Counted from the stretch's first letter, positions 32,365 to 40,940 are shown. The stretch is 64,000 nucleotides of DNA from Oscillospiraceae bacterium (GCA_015068825.1 SVJU01000001.1:186001-250000); one strand, 5' to 3'. A program made the numbers and translations. Notes: generated from the sequence alone by a model not told the origin.

Positions 32365-32604
32365 ATTTGTGCCTTTAATTAGTCAGTTTAACTGAATAAT
32401 TATTTATTGTAGTTATGCTCAAAAGTTCCCGGACACCTTATATCAATCTTTGATTGTGATTTTTTGGGAGGTGTTCTAATTTTCCCCCGCATGAGATTTG
32501 TTTGGGTAATGCAACCAGTATTTGTGAAGGGAGGATAGTTTGAAATCGGGCTTTTAGAAAAAGCAAAAACAAATTTATAACACAAAGAAAAGGAGAAAAC
32601 ATTT
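32365..32604 (+). other. Leader of the SLH protein gene
   Basis: About 240 further untranslated bases. Visible stems: TCAGTTTAACTGA near 32383, and GGACACC (32431-32437)/GGTGTTC (32470-32476) enclosing ATCAATC/GATTGTGAT. A GGGAGGTG at 32467 is not followed by a useful frame. I could not match it to a known riboswitch. AAGGAG at 32590 is the ribosome-binding site of the next gene. Confidence 0.5.
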
Positions 32605-35600
32605 ATGAAGAACGCAAAAAGAAGTATATCCTTGCTCGTTGTATTTGCAATGATTTTTTGCAGTATGTCATTAACAGCTTTTGCAGAAGAAATTGAGGTT
32701 ACAGATTATGAAACTTTAATGGAGGCAATAGGCAGTGCAAATGATGAAGATGTAATTAAACTTACATCCGATATTACCGCTACAGGTAAAATTGATGTTT
32801 CGGGAAAAAAATTAACTATTGATTTGAATGGTAAAACTTTGTACTTAACTGTTTCGGATACACATTTTAATAATGATGCTTCCGTTACAATTTCGGGTGG
32901 AGAAAATAAAGACGGAAAAATTGACATCAGCGGTGTTGACAGTGCAGGCGACTGCATTTTGGGAATTGGTGACCGTTCAACAAAAGGTATATTAACATTG
33001 GAAAATGTTAATATTGTTGGTGACGGATACAATTCAGGATTTGCGGTTTTTATGATTTATTCAGGTGATGAATTAAATGCTTTAAATATAGAAGGCGGTT
33101 CGATTAATTTGTCAAATGAAAATTCGTCAGCAGGCGGTGTTATTAAAAATCAGAACGGAGCCGGAAATCAGGGTATTGTAAATATAACAGGCACTTTGAT
33201 GGAGCTTGATAATATCAGCAGAGGAATTTCGGGTACTACAGCTGTTTTTGACGATGTCGATTTAACAATTACAGGCGGAGATAATGGGATTAACGGAAGT
33301 GCGCTTACAATAAAAAACGGTTGCCAGATTAATATTTCTGGTGGCACAGGTCGTGCAATTACAATTACCGATTATGATGTAACTATTGAAAATTCAACTC
33401 TCAACCTTTCTGATATGGGTGAAGCTGAAATAAGATTTAAAACAAATAATAATCTTGCAATAGATGAAAGTTCTTCTCTTTCAGAATGCAATGTTGTTGT
33501 AGATACAAGTGCTACAATTAACAGCGATGATGTGACAGATGGTGCGGTTGTGAAGGCCGAAGAAGGTGAAATAAGTGTAACTCAGATTTTGGGTGAAGGA
33601 ACAGAAGCATCACCTTATTTAATAGGAACAAAAGAAGAACTTGAAATGTTCCGTGATAATGTAAATAATGGAAATACATATAGCGGTAAATATATAAAGC
33701 TTACTTCTGATATTGACCTTTCAGAAGAAGAAAACTGGACTCCTATAGGATTAAGCAATACTATACCATTTTTGGGATATTTTGATGGCGGCAATTTTAC
33801 AATCAGCAATCTTACAATTAATAATAATACAAATGATATGGTAGGTTTGTTTGGTTATGTTAAAGGCTCAGGTATGACAGGATTGGAAATACCAACCATC
33901 CAGAATTTAAAGCTTACAAATGTAAATGTAATGGTTGATGATGCATCAAGTCGTGTTGCTGCTTTGGTTGGAAACTCATTTGTAGGTGTTATTAAAAATG
34001 TTTTTGTAAAGGGAAATGTTTCAGGCGGAAAATGGACCGGCGGTATAGCAGGAAACTGTTATGCTTATTTTGATAATTGTTCATTTGAAGGTACAGTAAC
34101 AAGCAACAATCAGGCAGGCGGAATTGCAGGTGCTGGTGATGCTCGTTCTTATAATTGCTATGTTGCGGCTGATATTACTGCTAAATGGTGGGCAGGCGGT
34201 ATTGTAGGTAATGGACAGGAAGGTGCATCTGCGGTTAATTGTTATGTTAAAGGTAAAGTAACAACATTAAATAACTATGTGTTTGGTGTTGGTGGAATTG
34301 CAGGTGTAGCCGGACATGGATATGCGTCAAGTATTTTTAAAGATAATTATTTTGATGGAGAAGTTTATATTGGTGAAACAAAAGTTGATACACCTGTTAT
34401 TGGTGTTGTAAATTCATCAAATGATGATATTAAAACTACTGTTTCAGGTAATTCATGGAATTCAGACTGCTATCCTTCAAATCTTGATGTAGCTATTGTT
34501 GGAGCTGACAGTTTTGAAAACAGTGAGCCTACTTATGAAGAATATAAAACTGCGGCAAAAGAAACTTTGGAAAGAAATCACAATCTTGTAATGCTTGAAA
34601 GTGACCTTTACTATATAGATGCAGAAAATGCTGATGATGTAACAATTATGAGCTTTTCCGAAGTAACAAGTGAGGATATTGCAACTGCAATTGAAAATCC
34701 AAAGCCTGTAAGAATTGGCGGCGTTGGTTTTGACACACTTTCAGATGCAGTGGCAGCAGTAAAAGATAATGAAGTAATTGTTCTTTTGACTAATAACGAT
34801 GAGGTCATTGAAGTTAATAAAACAATAAAATTTGTTATAGATACAGCTACATTTGAGTTTGCTGGTGAAATAAAAGCCGGAAACAGAACAACCATTACGC
34901 CTGTTACTGTGGGAGAAAAAACAACATATGAATGTATATACACTGCTCTTTCAGGTGATGATGGTGCAATTGTATCTGCTTATACAGTTAAATTTAATAC
35001 TAATGGCGGAAGTAAAATAGAAAGTATAAAAGTAAAAAGAAATATGATTTTAGATGAGCCTGAAAATCCTAAAAAAGATGGATATGAATTTGCAGGCTGG
35101 TATAAGGATGAAAACTTAAGTAAGGAATATGATTTTAGCAGTAAGATAATGGGAAATATTACTCTTTATGCTAAATGGATTGAAAACAGCACTTCTGCAG
35201 GTAGCAGTACAGGTGGTTCATCTTCAGGTTCAAGCAGTGGCAGTATCGTTCAAATTCCTGAAAAAACTCCGGATACGTCTATAACACAACCTCAAAAATG
35301 GGATAATCCGTTTGATGATGTATCAGAAAATGACTGGTATTATGAAGCGGTAGAATATGTATATAAGAATGAATTTCTCAAAGGTGTAAATGATAATACA
35401 TTTGCTCCTTCAACAAAAATAAACCGTGCTATGCTTGTGACAGTTTTATACCGTATGGAAGGCGAGCCTGATGTAACTGATGATAGCGGTTTTGCTGATG
35501 TTGAAAAAGGCAGTTATTATGAAAAAGCTGTTATATGGGCAAAAGAAAACGGAATTGTTAACGGTATTGCAGAATTGGAATTTGCTCCGCAAAAAGATTT

Positions 35601-35853
35601 GACAAGAGAGCAAATTGCCGCAATTCTTTACAGATATGCTGAATTTAAGAATATGGATACATCTTTTGAAGAAAAAGATGTTACTGCGTATGATGATTAT
35701 GATTTGATTTCTGAATATGCTTTACCTGCAATAAAATGGGCTAATGCAAAAGGATTAATAAATGGCAGAACAGAAAACACACTAAATCCATCTGACAGTG
35801 CTACAAGAGCCGAAATCTCAGCAGTACTTTTAAGATTTATGCAATCAAAATAA
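32605..35853 (+). CDS. Phase-variable SLH-domain surface protein with beta-helix, GLUG and InlB repeats
   Basis: 1082 residues. Sec signal peptide (1-27, cut after AFA); a beta-helix-like part (about 35-330) with many short repeated strands (KIDVSGKKLTIDLNGKTL, SVTISGGENKDGKIDISG); GLUG-type repeats (about 335-570) with WTGGIAGNCYAYFDNCSFEG and similar units; a mixed region to 790; one InlB/Listeria-Bacteroides repeat (about 793-857, FNTNGGSKIESIKV..GYEFAGWYKD..ITLYAKW); a Ser/Gly linker (about 862-885); and three SLH motifs (about 898, 961 and 1029 onwards) that bind pyruvylated cell-wall polymer. It is thus exported and held on the cell wall by its C-terminus, with the beta-helix outward. 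Its only visible promoter is the invertible one. Ligand unknown; adhesion or glycan binding is a guess. Confidence 0.93.
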   Translation: MKNAKRSISLLVVFAMIFCSMSLTAFAEEIEVTDYETLMEAIGSANDEDVIKLTSDITATGKIDVSGKKLTIDLNGKTLYLTVSDTHFNNDASVTISGGENKDGKIDISGVDSAGDCILGIGDRSTKGILTLENVNIVGDGYNSGFAVFMIYSGDELNALNIEGGSINLSNENSSAGGVIKNQNGAGNQGIVNITGTLMELDNISRGISGTTAVFDDVDLTITGGDNGINGSALTIKNGCQINISGGTGRAITITDYDVTIENSTLNLSDMGEAEIRFKTNNNLAIDESSSLSECNVVVDTSATINSDDVTDGAVVKAEEGEISVTQILGEGTEASPYLIGTKEELEMFRDNVNNGNTYSGKYIKLTSDIDLSEEENWTPIGLSNTIPFLGYFDGGNFTISNLTINNNTNDMVGLFGYVKGSGMTGLEIPTIQNLKLTNVNVMVDDASSRVAALVGNSFVGVIKNVFVKGNVSGGKWTGGIAGNCYAYFDNCSFEGTVTSNNQAGGIAGAGDARSYNCYVAADITAKWWAGGIVGNGQEGASAVNCYVKGKVTTLNNYVFGVGGIAGVAGHGYASSIFKDNYFDGEVYIGETKVDTPVIGVVNSSNDDIKTTVSGNSWNSDCYPSNLDVAIVGADSFENSEPTYEEYKTAAKETLERNHNLVMLESDLYYIDAENADDVTIMSFSEVTSEDIATAIENPKPVRIGGVGFDTLSDAVAAVKDNEVIVLLTNNDEVIEVNKTIKFVIDTATFEFAGEIKAGNRTTITPVTVGEKTTYECIYTALSGDDGAIVSAYTVKFNTNGGSKIESIKVKRNMILDEPENPKKDGYEFAGWYKDENLSKEYDFSSKIMGNITLYAKWIENSTSAGSSTGGSSSGSSSGSIVQIPEKTPDTSITQPQKWDNPFDDVSENDWYYEAVEYVYKNEFLKGVNDNTFAPSTKINRAMLVTVLYRMEGEPDVTDDSGFADVEKGSYYEKAVIWAKENGIVNGIAELEFAPQKDLTREQIAAILYRYAEFKNMDTSFEEKDVTAYDDYDLISEYALPAIKWANAKGLINGRTENTLNPSDSATRAEISAVLLRFMQSK

Positions 35854-35856
35854 TTA

Positions 35857-35923
35857 AAAAAAGGGAAGTGATTTGCCGTTCAAATTTTTCGTTCTCCCTC
35901 GTGCGGCAAATCATGGACCTTTT
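35857..35923 (+). terminator. Hairpin after the SLH protein gene
   Basis: TGATTTGCCG (35869-35878) pairs with CGGCAAATCA (35904-35913), extended by AAAAGG/CCTTTT. The T tract is short (TTTTAATG). Confidence 0.55.
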
Positions 35924-36009
35924 AATGTGGTTATGTTTTATTATAAAAATGGTAAAGTATATATTAAAATCACTATCGTATTAAATTACAACAACCTGAG
36001 GTGATAACA

Positions 36010-36192
36010 ATGTGTAGAAATAAACTTTGCCCTACCTGTAAAACAGGAAGCGATTATTTAAAAATTGATGATAAAGAGCCGATGTGTCCGTATTTAAGTA
36101 TGTATAAAGGCAAAAAATGCAGTATGTATAAAAAAATAAAAGACAAAAATGATTTTGAAAGAATTTTTAAATTTTCGCAAAATAAAAAGTGA
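36010..36192 (+). CDS. Small cysteine-rich protein
   Basis: 60 residues with Cys in a C-x4-C-x2-C pattern at the start (CRNKLCPTC) and two more in CPYLSMYKGKKC, then a Lys-rich tail. GAGGTGA before the ATG at 36010; an upstream GTG at 36001 overlaps that site. The spacing suggests metal binding (zinc-ribbon-like or Fe-S), but I recognise no family. It follows the SLH gene after 156 bases and has its own terminator. Confidence 0.55.
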   Translation: MCRNKLCPTCKTGSDYLKIDDKEPMCPYLSMYKGKKCSMYKKIKDKNDFERIFKFSQNKK

Positions 36193-36207
36193 TACAATTA
36201 TTTCCAT

Positions 36208-36239
36208 AAAAAAGAAGGCTTTACAAAGCCTTCTTTTTT
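36208..36239. terminator. Bidirectional terminator
   Basis: AAAAAAGAAGGCTTT and AAGCCTTCTTTTTT pair around ACA between convergent genes. Confidence 0.85.
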
Positions 36240-36288
36240 GCATTATTGTGAACACAATAAGGAGTCGGGTTCTTATTTTAAAAGCGTG

Positions 36289-36507
36289 TTAATTATTTTC
36301 AGCACGTCTTTCAATTTTTGCAATATTGTCAAAATTTTCAAAATCATCATAGCCAATATGCTGCATTTCGTGTTTGTATGCCTTTTTTTGTATATCGGGT
36401 GCAAGGTTACTGTTAATATATACATTATATGTTAAATCGGGATTTGTTACAGTAACTCCCCGTATTGTATGCGGCAATGATATAAATCTTATTATGACAT
36501 TATTCAT
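36289..36507 (-). CDS. Small HExxH protein (ImmA/IrrE-like)
   Basis: 72 residues. The zinc-binding motif is seen as KHEMQHI (H46-E47-x-x-H50), after NVYINSNLAPDIQKKAYKHE, the helix that carries the active site in ImmA/IrrE metallopeptidases. It is much shorter than full-length ImmA (about 125). It follows the XRE repressor by one base (TAG-A-ATG), the usual pair of an antirepressor protease and its repressor target in phages and integrative elements. Confidence 0.7.
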   Translation of the reverse strand: MNNVIIRFISLPHTIRGVTVTNPDLTYNVYINSNLAPDIQKKAYKHEMQHIGYDDFENFDNIAKIERRAENN

Positions 36508-36508
36508 T

Positions 36509-36862
36509 CTAATTTGTACTCCTCAAAGCTTCTATAATTGCTACTGCTTTTTCAACATCTTCTTTTGTTGCTTTGCTGCTTACATTAAACAGCATTCTCA
36601 TTTCGGGCCTTGTTCTGAGTTCCTCAAGGTATTGCATAATTTCTGTTTCGTCTTCTTTTTTTTCTTCTTCAATACCCATAATTTCAAGAGGAGATACCTT
36701 TAAAACATTTGCCAAAAGTGCAATTTTATCTCTTTTCATATTTTCTATAAATCCGGTTTCCCACTTTTTAACTGTGCTTTTTCCCACATTGCATGCCTTG
36801 CCAATGTCTTCAAGTGTAAGCCCTAATTCTTTTCTTCTTGTAAAAATATCAAACTTTTCCAT
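36509..36862 (-). CDS. XRE-family repressor (CI/ImmR-like)
   Basis: 117 residues. N-terminal HTH (about 4-60, RRKELGLTLEDIGKACNVGKSTVKKWETGFIENMKRDKIALLANVLKVSPLEIMG) and a C-terminal helical tail. The ATG at 36862 is preferred over the one at 36883, since AGGAGG lies 5 bases upstream of the former. Its own promoter (36888-36916, minus strand) and the divergent promoter both contain copies of the GGAAAC operator element, so it should repress both. Confidence 0.88.
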   Translation of the reverse strand: MEKFDIFTRRKELGLTLEDIGKACNVGKSTVKKWETGFIENMKRDKIALLANVLKVSPLEIMGIEEEKKEDETEIMQYLEELRTRPEMRMLFNVSSKATKEDVEKAVAIIEALRSTN

Positions 36863-36887
36863 AAAAACCTCCTTGCCTTCCAATTAC

Positions 36888-37054
36888 ATTATACGACAAA
36901 AGTTTCCAAAAAGCAACAATTTTTTGTAAAAATTTAAAAAAAGTTTGCTAAAAGGTTGACAAAAGGAAACAATGGTATTATAATTTTAGTATCCTAAAGG
37001 AAACTTTTGGCAAAAAATAAATTTTTTTGACTATTTTAGTTTCTTAAAAGAAAC
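36888..37054. promoter_or_regulatory. Divergent promoters with a multi-copy operator
   Basis: Leftward promoter TTGCTT (36916-36911)-17-TATAAT (36893-36888) and rightward TTGACA (36956-36961)-17-TATAAT (36979-36984). Operator copies: GTTTCC 36902, GTTTGC 36943, GGAAAC 36965, and the full palindromes GTATCCTAAAGGAAAC (36989-37004) and GTTTCTTAAAAGAAAC (37039-37054). Half-sites lie within both promoter spacers. Confidence 0.7.
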
Positions 37055-37069
37055 AAAGGAGGGAGTTAA

Positions 37070-37462
37070 ATGTCATATAATATCGTAACAAAAGAGGAAT
37101 TATCGCAGCTTAGCTGTCTTAATAAGGAGATAAAGGGGATAAGTGAGCGAATAGCAGGGTTAAAATATAAAATAAAAACACTAAAATATAATTTTACCAA
37201 AAAAGAATGTGAAGAAATGGAAAAAGAAATCGAAAACCTTGTTGATTTTCTTTTTATAAGACAGAAAAAATGTATTGATGAGCAAAAGAAGCTTGAAACT
37301 TTTATTGAAAAAATTCCTTATCCTGATTTAAGAAATATTTTTGCATTAAGATATATAAATGGTCTTTGCTGGCAACAAGTAGCATTCAGCATAGGTGAGT
37401 ATGATGAGAGCTATGTTCGCAAAAAGCATAATGCTTATTTAAAAAAACTTAGTCTTAAATAA
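37070..37462 (+). CDS. Phage-type transcriptional activator (DUF1492/ArpU-like, sigma-region-4-like)
   Basis: 130 residues. A coiled-coil N-terminal part (about 8-85) and a C-terminal region-4-like HTH (about 86-128) with IPYPDLRNIFALRYINGLCWQQVAFSIG, as in DUF1492/ArpU/RinA-type late-gene activators of Gram-positive phages. AAAGGAGGGAG precedes its ATG. It is controlled from the promoter with the two full operators. No phage late genes follow; the next gene is an ABC exporter with its own promoter. Its target is not seen. Confidence 0.75.
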   Translation: MSYNIVTKEELSQLSCLNKEIKGISERIAGLKYKIKTLKYNFTKKECEEMEKEIENLVDFLFIRQKKCIDEQKKLETFIEKIPYPDLRNIFALRYINGLCWQQVAFSIGEYDESYVRKKHNAYLKKLSLK

Positions 37463-37463
37463 C

Positions 37464-37492
37464 TTTACATATTTTGTAATTTGTGTTATATT
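37464..37492 (+). promoter_or_regulatory. SigA-type promoter of the ABC exporter gene
   Basis: TTTACA (37464-37469), 17-base spacer, TATATT (37487-37492) with TGT before it. Confidence 0.65.
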
Positions 37493-37525
37493 AAATGTAT
37501 GAATGCTATTTAATAAGGTGATTTT

Positions 37526-39286
37526 ATGAACAAAAGAACTTACAAAAGCAAAGAACTTATAAAACGGTTTTTACCATATTTTAAACCATATACAAAAACG
37601 CTTGTTATGGACCTTTTTTGTGCCGCACTTACAACAGTGTGCGAAATTGTTCTTCCAATGATTATAAGAAAAATCACAAATACTGCTCTTGTTGATGTTG
37701 CTCTTTTAACGGTAAGCATGATATTAAGACTTGGTCTTTTGTACTTTGTACTTCGTATTATAGATAGCTTTGCAAATTATTATATGTCAAATACCGCCCA
37801 TGTTATGGGTGCGAAAATAGAAACTGATATGCGAAAAGATGCCTACGCACATTTGCAGATGCTGTCAAATACATATTACAACAACACAAAAGTCGGACAG
37901 ATTATGGGAAGAATTACAAACGACTTATTCGATATTACCGAATTTTCGCATCATTGTCCTGAGGAGTTTTTTATTGCTACTGTAAAAATTTTGGTATCGT
38001 TTTTAATTCTTTCAAGAATTAATATATGGCTTACTGTTATTATATTTGCACTTGTTCCAATAATGATTGTTGTTTGCAGAAAGATTAATAAAAAAATGAA
38101 GTCGGCATTTAAAGAGCAACGACATCAGATAGGTGAGCTTAATGCAAATATTGAAGACAGTCTTTTGGGTCAAAAGGTTGTAAAAGCCTTTGCAAATGAA
38201 GATGCAGAAAACGAAAAATTCAATGTAGGTAACAGAAAGTTTTTGAGTATTAAAACATATACATATCATCTTATGGGAATTTTTCATACTTCAACAAGAA
38301 TTTTCGACGGACTTATGTATCTTGCCGTTATAATCGGCGGTGGACTTTTTCTTATAAAAGGAAAAATTCTTCCTGGTGATATGGTTGCGTATGTTATGTA
38401 TGTTTCAACCCTTATTGCAACAATCCGTAAAATTATTGAATATACCGAGCAGTTTCAGAGGGGGCTTACAGGAATTGAAAGATTTATTGAGATTATTGAT
38501 GCAGATATTGAAATTTTTGATGAACCCGATGCACAAGATGCCAATGATTTAAAAGGCGATATTGTTTTTGAAAATGTAAGCTTTGAATACCCCGATGACC
38601 ATAATATTGTATTTAAAAATCTTAACCTTAAAATAAAAAGCGGCGAAAAGCTTGCTATTGTAGGACCTTCAGGTGGAGGAAAAACTACACTTTGCAATCT
38701 TATTCCAAGGTTTTACGATATTACTGACGGCAAAATTACAATAGACGGCAAGGATATTAAAAAATATACCTTAAAGAGTCTTAGAAAAAATATTGGTATG
38801 GTTCAGCAGGATGTATATCTTTTCTCCGGAACTATTTATGAAAATATCGCTTACGGAAAAATCGGCGCTACAATGGAAGAGGTTGTAGCTGCTGCAAAAA
38901 GGGCGGGGGCAGATGAGTTTATAAACGAATTAAAAGACGGATATCATACTTATGTTGGCGAGCGTGGAGTAAAACTTTCGGGTGGACAAAAACAGAGAAT
39001 AAGCATTGCCCGTGTTTTCTTAAAAGACCCCGAAATAATAATTTTGGATGAGGCTACAAGTGCACTTGATAACGAGAGCGAATATCTTGTTGCAAAATCG
39101 TTAAATGAGCTTGCAAAGGGAAGAACCACTCTTACAATAGCACATAGATTATCCAGCATTAAAAATGCCGACAGAATTTTAGTGCTTACAAATGAAGGTA
39201 TTGTGGAAGAAGGAAATCACGATACACTTTTAGCTAAAAAAGGATTGTATTATGATTTTTATACAAGAGCAAATGAAATAAAATAG
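37526..39286 (+). CDS. ABC transporter, fused permease/ATPase (MsbA/LmrA type)
   Basis: 586 residues. Six-helix membrane domain (about 20-320) and an ATPase domain with Walker A GPSGGGKTT (near 382), Q-loop VQQDVYLFSGT, signature LSGGQKQR (near 488), Walker B IIILDEAT and H-loop AHRLS. A half-transporter that works as a dimer; homodimer is likely, since no second half gene is adjacent. Substrate (lipid, drug or peptide) cannot be told. It is monocistronic with promoter and terminator. Confidence 0.92.
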   Translation: MNKRTYKSKELIKRFLPYFKPYTKTLVMDLFCAALTTVCEIVLPMIIRKITNTALVDVALLTVSMILRLGLLYFVLRIIDSFANYYMSNTAHVMGAKIETDMRKDAYAHLQMLSNTYYNNTKVGQIMGRITNDLFDITEFSHHCPEEFFIATVKILVSFLILSRINIWLTVIIFALVPIMIVVCRKINKKMKSAFKEQRHQIGELNANIEDSLLGQKVVKAFANEDAENEKFNVGNRKFLSIKTYTYHLMGIFHTSTRIFDGLMYLAVIIGGGLFLIKGKILPGDMVAYVMYVSTLIATIRKIIEYTEQFQRGLTGIERFIEIIDADIEIFDEPDAQDANDLKGDIVFENVSFEYPDDHNIVFKNLNLKIKSGEKLAIVGPSGGGKTTLCNLIPRFYDITDGKITIDGKDIKKYTLKSLRKNIGMVQQDVYLFSGTIYENIAYGKIGATMEEVVAAAKRAGADEFINELKDGYHTYVGERGVKLSGGQKQRISIARVFLKDPEIIILDEATSALDNESEYLVAKSLNELAKGRTTLTIAHRLSSIKNADRILVLTNEGIVEEGNHDTLLAKKGLYYDFYTRANEIK

Positions 39287-39319
39287 AAAAAGACTTCACT
39301 TTAAGTGAAGTCTTTTTTT
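39287..39319 (+). terminator. Terminator of the ABC exporter gene
   Basis: AAAAAGACTTCACTT pairs with AAGTGAAGTCTTTTTTT. Confidence 0.85.
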
Positions 39320-39379
39320 GTAATTTTATCATACCCAAATTAATATGATGTATTAAACAAAAATACAAGGGGCGATATT

Positions 39380-39970
39380 TTGATAAATTATATATGGGGA
39401 TTTTTAATTTTGATTTCGGTTATATGCGCTTTTTTTACAGGTAATTTAGATAAACTTACTTCTGCCGCCTTTGATGGGGCAAATAGTAGCGTTCAAACAC
39501 TTTTGGGTTTTGCAGGGGCAATGATAATGTGGTGCGGAATGCTTAAAATTGCTGAAAAAAGTAATCTTACAAAAATATTTGCAAATCTTATAAGACCTCT
39601 TACAAAAATTTTGTTTCCAAATTTAAAAAAAGGCTCGGCGGCACTTAATGCAATTTCAATGAATATGATTGCAAACATTTTAGGTCTTGCAAATGCGGCA
39701 ACTCCTTTAGGGCTAAAAGCAATGTGCGAGCTTGAAAAAATAAATTCAGATAAGCATACAGCAAGTGATGAAATGTGTATGTTTGTTGTTTTAAATACCG
39801 CATCAATTCAGCTTATCCCATCAACACTTATTGCAATAAGAGCATCAATGGGTTCTCAAAATCCTGCAGAAATTATTCTTCCTGTGTGGATTACATCAAT
39901 TATTACTGCAATTTTTGCAATAGCTATAACAAAAATGTATTCAAAAAGCATTCTTGAAAGGAGATTATGA
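39380..39970 (+). CDS. spmA: Spore maturation protein A
   Basis: 196 residues with several membrane segments. MNMIANILGLANAATPLGLKAM (near 95-115) is the typical SpmA/nucleoside-recognition (gate) domain, as is GAMIMWCGMLKIAEKS. SpmA and SpmB help dehydrate the spore core. It ends overlapping spmB. The upstream gap has no clear SigA promoter, in line with sporulation control. Confidence 0.92.
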   Translation: MINYIWGFLILISVICAFFTGNLDKLTSAAFDGANSSVQTLLGFAGAMIMWCGMLKIAEKSNLTKIFANLIRPLTKILFPNLKKGSAALNAISMNMIANILGLANAATPLGLKAMCELEKINSDKHTASDEMCMFVVLNTASIQLIPSTLIAIRASMGSQNPAEIILPVWITSIITAIFAIAITKMYSKSILERRL

Positions 39971-39972
39971 TT

Positions 39973-40497
39973 ATGCATATAATTTCTCTTTTTTGCGTGC
40001 CATGTATGTTTTTAATAATTATTGCGTATGCTTTATTTAAAAAGGTAAAAATATATGATGCGTTCATAGAAGGAGCAAAAGAAGGATTAAACACAGTAAT
40101 ATCAATTTTTCCACCGGTTCTTGCAATACTTTTTGCAATAAATATGTTTAATAAGTCGGGTGCAATGGATATATTATCTTGTATTGTAAAACCCTTTACC
40201 GATTTTATAGGACTTCCTTATCAGATGGTTCCGTTTGCACTTTTAAGGCCGGTTTCAGGAAGCGGTTCGCTTGCACTTGCAACCAATCTTTTTAAAGAAT
40301 TCGGAACAGATTCGTTTATTGGCAGGGCAGTATCAACTTTAATGGGGTCAACCGAAACAACCTTTTATACACTTAGTGTTTATTTTGGGGCGACAATGGT
40401 AAAAAATATGCGTCATAGTTTAAAGTGTGCGCTTGCAGCAGATTTTATAGGAATAATATTGAGTGTATGGATTACCCGCTTTGTATTTAATTGTTGA
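39973..40497 (+). CDS. spmB: Spore maturation protein B
   Basis: 174 residues. GAKEGLNTVISIFPPVLAILFAINMF, LLRPVSGSGSLALATNLFKEFGTDSFIG and STLMGSTETTFYTLSVYFG are diagnostic. Paired with spmA. AAAGGAG (39957-39963) is 9 bases before the ATG at 39973 but only 3 before one at 39967, so the former is used. The -35 of the M-box promoter overlaps its stop codon. Confidence 0.92.
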   Translation: MHIISLFCVPCMFLIIIAYALFKKVKIYDAFIEGAKEGLNTVISIFPPVLAILFAINMFNKSGAMDILSCIVKPFTDFIGLPYQMVPFALLRPVSGSGSLALATNLFKEFGTDSFIGRAVSTLMGSTETTFYTLSVYFGATMVKNMRHSLKCALAADFIGIILSVWITRFVFNC

Positions 40498-40522
40498 CAA
40501 ATGTAAAAAAAGGTGGTATATT
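40494..40522 (+). promoter_or_regulatory. SigA-type promoter of the mgtE unit
   Basis: TTGACA (40494-40499), 17-base spacer, TATATT (40517-40522) with TGG before it. Confidence 0.75.
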
Positions 40523-40530
40523 TATATTGT

Positions 40531-40695
40531 TTCCGGTAGGTAAGGCTACCATAGGGATACGGGTTGCTGCCGCGAAGTGGTGGAGACACTACAAGAAGGT
40601 TAACAGGCTATATCGAAATCAAGGTATAACTTAATGCAATTTCATTGCCTTATGATGCTAAAGCTCAAACGGTTGGCTGCAAAAATGCAGTAAGT
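40531..40695 (+). ncRNA. M-box (ykoK) magnesium riboswitch
   Basis: The leader contains the conserved blocks of the M-box in order: GTAGGTAAGGCTACCATAGG, GATACGGGTTGCTGCC, GGTTAACAGG with ATCGAAATCAAGG, and ATGCTAAAGCTC near 40657-40670. The gene it controls is mgtE, a known partner. A terminator follows (40710-40747), so high Mg2+ should stop transcription. Confidence 0.9.
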
Positions 40696-40709
40696 TTTTT
40701 GGACTTTTA

Positions 40710-40747
40710 AAAATCCTTACCAATAAGAAACGGTAAGGATTTTTTTG
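40710..40747 (+). terminator. Riboswitch-controlled terminator of the M-box
   Basis: AAATCCTTACC and GGTAAGGATTTTTTT form an 11-pair stem with an 11-base loop and a T run. Confidence 0.85.
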
Positions 40748-40768
40748 TGAAAAAAAGGGGTGAACAAA

Positions 40769-40867
40769 ATGAACGCAGGTAGTAGCGGCGACATAAAACC
40801 TCCTAATTTATGCAAAAAGTCAAAATGCGCATTATGCTATGTATCTTGCGCAGAATTTTGTTTTTGA
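40769..40867 (+). CDS. Small cysteine-rich peptide between the M-box and mgtE
   Basis: A 32-codon frame with AGGGGTGA before its ATG (40769). It begins MNAGSSGDIKPPN and has five Cys in its last 18 residues (C15, C20, C23, C27, C31). No family is known to me. It ends 73 bases before mgtE and nearly all of it from codon 8 on lies in a large stem-loop (40790-40890), so ribosomes reading it would open that stem. A leader peptide is possible. Confidence 0.45.
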   Translation: MNAGSSGDIKPPNLCKKSKCALCYVSCAEFCF

Positions 40868-40890
40868 TTTATAAATTAGTGTTTTATGTC
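40790..40890 (+). promoter_or_regulatory. Large stem-loop overlapping the cysteine-rich frame
   Basis: GACATAAAAC (40790-40799) pairs with GTTTTATGTC (40881-40890), and CTAATTTAT (40803-40811) with ATAAATTAG (40871-40879); a 19-pair stem with a small bulge. An inner TGCGCA pair is possible. The T tract after it is weak. Confidence 0.55.
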
Positions 40891-40940
40891 TTTCTTGCCT
40901 AAATTAATTAACATATTTTTATTCTTTGGGAGGCATAAAA

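Noticed and set aside
32491..32538. 15-codon leader peptide frame before the SLH gene
   Set aside because: No ribosome-binding site at a useful distance; probably chance.
32365..32604. Cyclic-di-GMP or other known riboswitch in the SLH gene leader
   Set aside because: Stems are present, but I could not match the conserved blocks of any class.
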